DNA from: Saprospiraceae bacterium
GTDB lineage: Bacteria > Bacteroidota > Bacteroidia > Chitinophagales > Saprospiraceae
Assembly: GCA_016711125.1 (NCBI GenBank)
Contig: JADJTQ010000001.1
Coordinates: 1,500,634-1,564,633, forward strand
Direction of reading: 5' to 3'
DNA length: 64,000 nt
The notes beneath the pieces were generated by a model. The model had not been told where the DNA came from, made no database searches, and saw nothing but the letters and a program-made list of their open reading frames with translations. A program made the position numbers and the translations under genes. Positions 61,927-64,000 of this stretch are shown one piece after another; positions within the stretch are counted from its first letter, which is position 1, and each line of letters begins with the position of its first letter.

Positions 61927-62859
61927 ATGCTAAGCAGAAGGAACATTCGTATTAAGGTGCTACAATCCCTATACATGATTGGTCGCGATCCTCAACTTAA
62001 TACGGACGATGCACTGGAATTCTACAGGCAGGCCCTGGATCGATCGCAGGAGCTTTATCTATTTAACTTATTGACCCTGCTCAGAACCACTGAATTTGCC
62101 CTCGAAGACACGGAGCGTAAGCAAAGCAAGTACCTCCCTAGCGATGAAGACAAGCAGTTTACAGCCAAAATCTTTACCAATAAGTCGACTCAGGCTCTCT
62201 CAAAAGAACCTGATCTACAGCTGATCTTTAAGAAAAAGGGAATTGATAAACTTGTTGAAGAGGATACGGCCCGCAAGTTTTATAAAAGTTTTGCTAAAAC
62301 AAGGGAATATAAGGATTACGTCCTGCATGCCAAGAGTTCTGACCGTGATCGGGATATTTTGCTTGATCTCTACAAGCACTTATTGAAGGAAGAACTTTTT
62401 GAGGAGACGATGGACGATCACTTTCCCACCTGGGAGGATGACAGATCTTTGATTGTCGGTGCAATGAAAAAAACAATCAAAGCCCTTCCTGAGTCACCTG
62501 AACTGTTTCGTACTTTTCGACCGGATTACGAGGCCGGTGTTGAATTTGGGGAGAATCTTCTGGTTCAGGTCATTGACAAAGATGCAGACTTCGAAAAAAT
62601 TATCGAACCTTCTTTGGAAAATTGGGAAATGGACCGGGTGGCCAATATCGATATGATACTTCTGAAGATGGCTATTTGCGAATTTCTTTCCTTTGCTAGC
62701 ATTCCAACCAAGGTTACGCTCAATGAATACGTAGAGTTATCTAAGATCTACAGTACTGATAAAAGTAAGGACTTCATAAATGGTGTCTTAGATAAGGTAC
62801 TGAAAGATCTGGCTGAAAAAGGAGACATTAAGAAATCAGGTCGGGGCCTGGAAGACTAA
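61927..62859 (+). CDS. nusB: Transcription antitermination factor NusB (long Bacteroidota form)
   Basis: 310 residues, about twice the E. coli length, with an N-terminal extension typical of this phylum. The opening MLSRRNIRIKVLQSLYMIGR and the C-terminal NusB fold (NWEMDRVANIDMILLKMAIC, SIPTKVTLNEYVELSKIYST, SKDFINGVLDKVLKDLAEKG) are recognisable. It acts with NusE/S10 in rRNA antitermination. guaA starts 5 nt after its stop, so they are probably co-transcribed. Confidence 0.88.
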   Translation: MLSRRNIRIKVLQSLYMIGRDPQLNTDDALEFYRQALDRSQELYLFNLLTLLRTTEFALEDTERKQSKYLPSDEDKQFTAKIFTNKSTQALSKEPDLQLIFKKKGIDKLVEEDTARKFYKSFAKTREYKDYVLHAKSSDRDRDILLDLYKHLLKEELFEETMDDHFPTWEDDRSLIVGAMKKTIKALPESPELFRTFRPDYEAGVEFGENLLVQVIDKDADFEKIIEPSLENWEMDRVANIDMILLKMAICEFLSFASIPTKVTLNEYVELSKIYSTDKSKDFINGVLDKVLKDLAEKGDIKKSGRGLED

Positions 62860-62864
62860 TTTGC

Positions 62865-64000
62865 ATGAAGGAAAAGGTTATAATTCTTGATTTTGGCTCT
62901 CAGTATACACAATTAATCGCCCGCCGGGTGCGTGAACAGCAGGTGTATTGCGAGATTTTTCCCTATTCGAAAATTCCTGACCTTGCCAGTGATATCAAAG
63001 CCATCATATTAAGTGGCAGCCCCTGTTCAGTCAAGGAGCCAGATGCACCAAGGATCGACTTTGATAGGTTCTTGGGTAAAGTGCCTATATTAGGGATCTG
63101 TTATGGAGCACAGTTACTTGCGGATCATTTTGGCGGCAGAGTTGATAAATCGGAAAACCGCGAATATGGTAAGGCCCAGCTGGATCAATTCAGACATGCA
63201 GACGTGTTGCTGCAATCAATTCCTGAGGGAAGCCAGGTGTGGATGTCACACGCCGATACTATCATCAAATTGCCTGATGAATTTGAACTGGTGGCTCAAA
63301 CCAATCAAGTTAATACGGCGATTTTTCGCAATAAAAATGGAGTCTTTAGTGCTCCGGTTTACGGGCTGCAATTTCATCCCGAAGTAACTCATTCAATCCA
63401 TGGTGCACAATTGCTTCATAATTTTCTTTTCGAAGTTGCGGGCTGTACTCCTACCTGGTCTCCGAGCTCGTTTGTGCAGGATTCTATCAGTAGCCTAAAA
63501 GATAAAATAGGAACTCAGGGTGTCTTGATGGGACTTTCGGGAGGAGTAGATTCGACAGTAGCCGCCAGTATACTGCACAAGTCAATCGGGGAACAGTTGA
63601 TTTGCTTCTTTATCGATAACGGTCTGCTCCGTAAAAACGAATTTCATGAAGTTTTAGAATCTTACAACGGCATGGGGTTGAATGTCGTGGGTATCGATGC
63701 GAGAGATCGTTTTTATAAGGCACTTAAGGGTTTGTCTGAACCTGAAGCTAAAAGAAAGGCCATCGGTAAGACTTTCATCGATGTTTTTCAGGATGAAGCC
63801 CAGAAGTTGCATAATATCAAATGGTTGGGTCAAGGCACAATCTACCCTGATGTGATCGAGTCGGTCTCAGTCCACGGGCCTTCAGTGACTATCAAATCAC
63901 ACCACAATGTCGGAGGTCTGCCCGATAGCCTTAATCTTAAAGTAGTTGAGCCGCTAAATATGTTATTTAAGGATGAAGTGCGCTTAGTCGGTGATGAGAT
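62865..64000 (+). CDS. guaA: GMP synthase (glutamine-hydrolysing), 5' part
   Basis: The frame is open from the ATG at 62865 to the window edge, about 378 residues of the usual 510, without breaks. The class I glutamine amidotransferase domain has the nucleophile Cys in LGICYGAQLLADHFGG and the His/Glu pair in LQFHPEVTHSIHG. The ATP-pyrophosphatase domain has the PP-loop LMGLSGGVDSTVAAS, then ICFFIDNGLLRKNEF and GQGTIYPDVIESV. It converts XMP to GMP. It follows nusB by 5 nt. The dimerisation domain lies beyond the window. Confidence 0.95.
   Translation, partial: MKEKVIILDFGSQYTQLIARRVREQQVYCEIFPYSKIPDLASDIKAIILSGSPCSVKEPDAPRIDFDRFLGKVPILGICYGAQLLADHFGGRVDKSENREYGKAQLDQFRHADVLLQSIPEGSQVWMSHADTIIKLPDEFELVAQTNQVNTAIFRNKNGVFSAPVYGLQFHPEVTHSIHGAQLLHNFLFEVAGCTPTWSPSSFVQDSISSLKDKIGTQGVLMGLSGGVDSTVAASILHKSIGEQLICFFIDNGLLRKNEFHEVLESYNGMGLNVVGIDARDRFYKALKGLSEPEAKRKAIGKTFIDVFQDEAQKLHNIKWLGQGTIYPDVIESVSVHGPSVTIKSHHNVGGLPDSLNLKVVEPLNMLFKDEVRLVGDE

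Noticed and set aside
1..64000. tRNA, rRNA and CRISPR arrays
   Set aside because: No T-loop-like motif with a matching acceptor stem, no rRNA-like conserved text and no regularly spaced short repeats were seen by eye; a covariance-model scan would be decisive.

Overview
This window looks like a chromosomal segment of a Bacteroidota bacterium, most likely of the Saprospiria/Saprospiraceae type. The basis is several secreted proteins ending in type IX secretion system (T9SS) type A sorting domains, a PorG-like barrel tail, a choice-anchor-B type propeller, the DUF1599 / BT_3928-type membrane protein pair, the long NusB form, and TAnnTTTG-like -7 promoter motifs. No tRNA, rRNA or CRISPR array was recognised by eye.

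Layout. 1-439: tail of an outer-membrane barrel gene. 755-3748: recQ and a glycosyltransferase. 3841-6099 (-): SLC12-like transporter. 6280-8609: M23 peptidase lipoprotein and a secreted unknown. 8610-15013 is accessory: a gene-poor decayed stretch, two secreted propeller-type genes, an ORF6N protein, and an orphan Rhs core fragment carrying a nuclease-like toxin tip plus a candidate immunity gene. 15014-30967 is mostly core: T9SS choice-anchor protein, S9 peptidase, MATE exporter, smc, NarL-type regulator, purM, purB, M1 and M19 peptidases. 31435-47356 holds three tandem giant Cys-rich surface proteins (about 1550, 1716 and 1800 residues), each with HYR-like modules, a dockerin-like segment, a cohesin-like segment and a T9SS sorting domain. 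47872-52941 (-) is the branched-chain amino acid operon ilvD-ilvB-ilvN-ilvC. 53128-56649 holds a barrel protein and an operon-like triad (double retropepsin, triple glycogen-binding-type E-set protein, membrane-anchored LAS-type peptidase candidate). 56749-64000 is housekeeping: rimO, a small membrane protein, msrB, an IMPACT/YigZ protein, DUF1599, a DoxX-type membrane protein, nusB and the 5' part of guaA.

A pervasive feature is that many conserved, normally essential genes (smc, ilvB, rimO, recQ) are split by single-base indels, many in homopolymers. I read these mainly as uncorrected sequencing errors and give merged gene coordinates. The third giant surface gene differs: it has about ten disruptions and a codon style unlike its neighbours over roughly 42.0-46.1 kb, so it may be a mosaic or decaying copy. 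Candidates for undescribed biology are the tandem dockerin/cohesin/T9SS proteins (possibly self-assembling), the poly-T tract in the signal peptide of the first of them, the orphan Rhs toxin/immunity cassette, the retropepsin/E-set/LAS-peptidase triad, and a roughly 195-nt intergenic repeat present twice.
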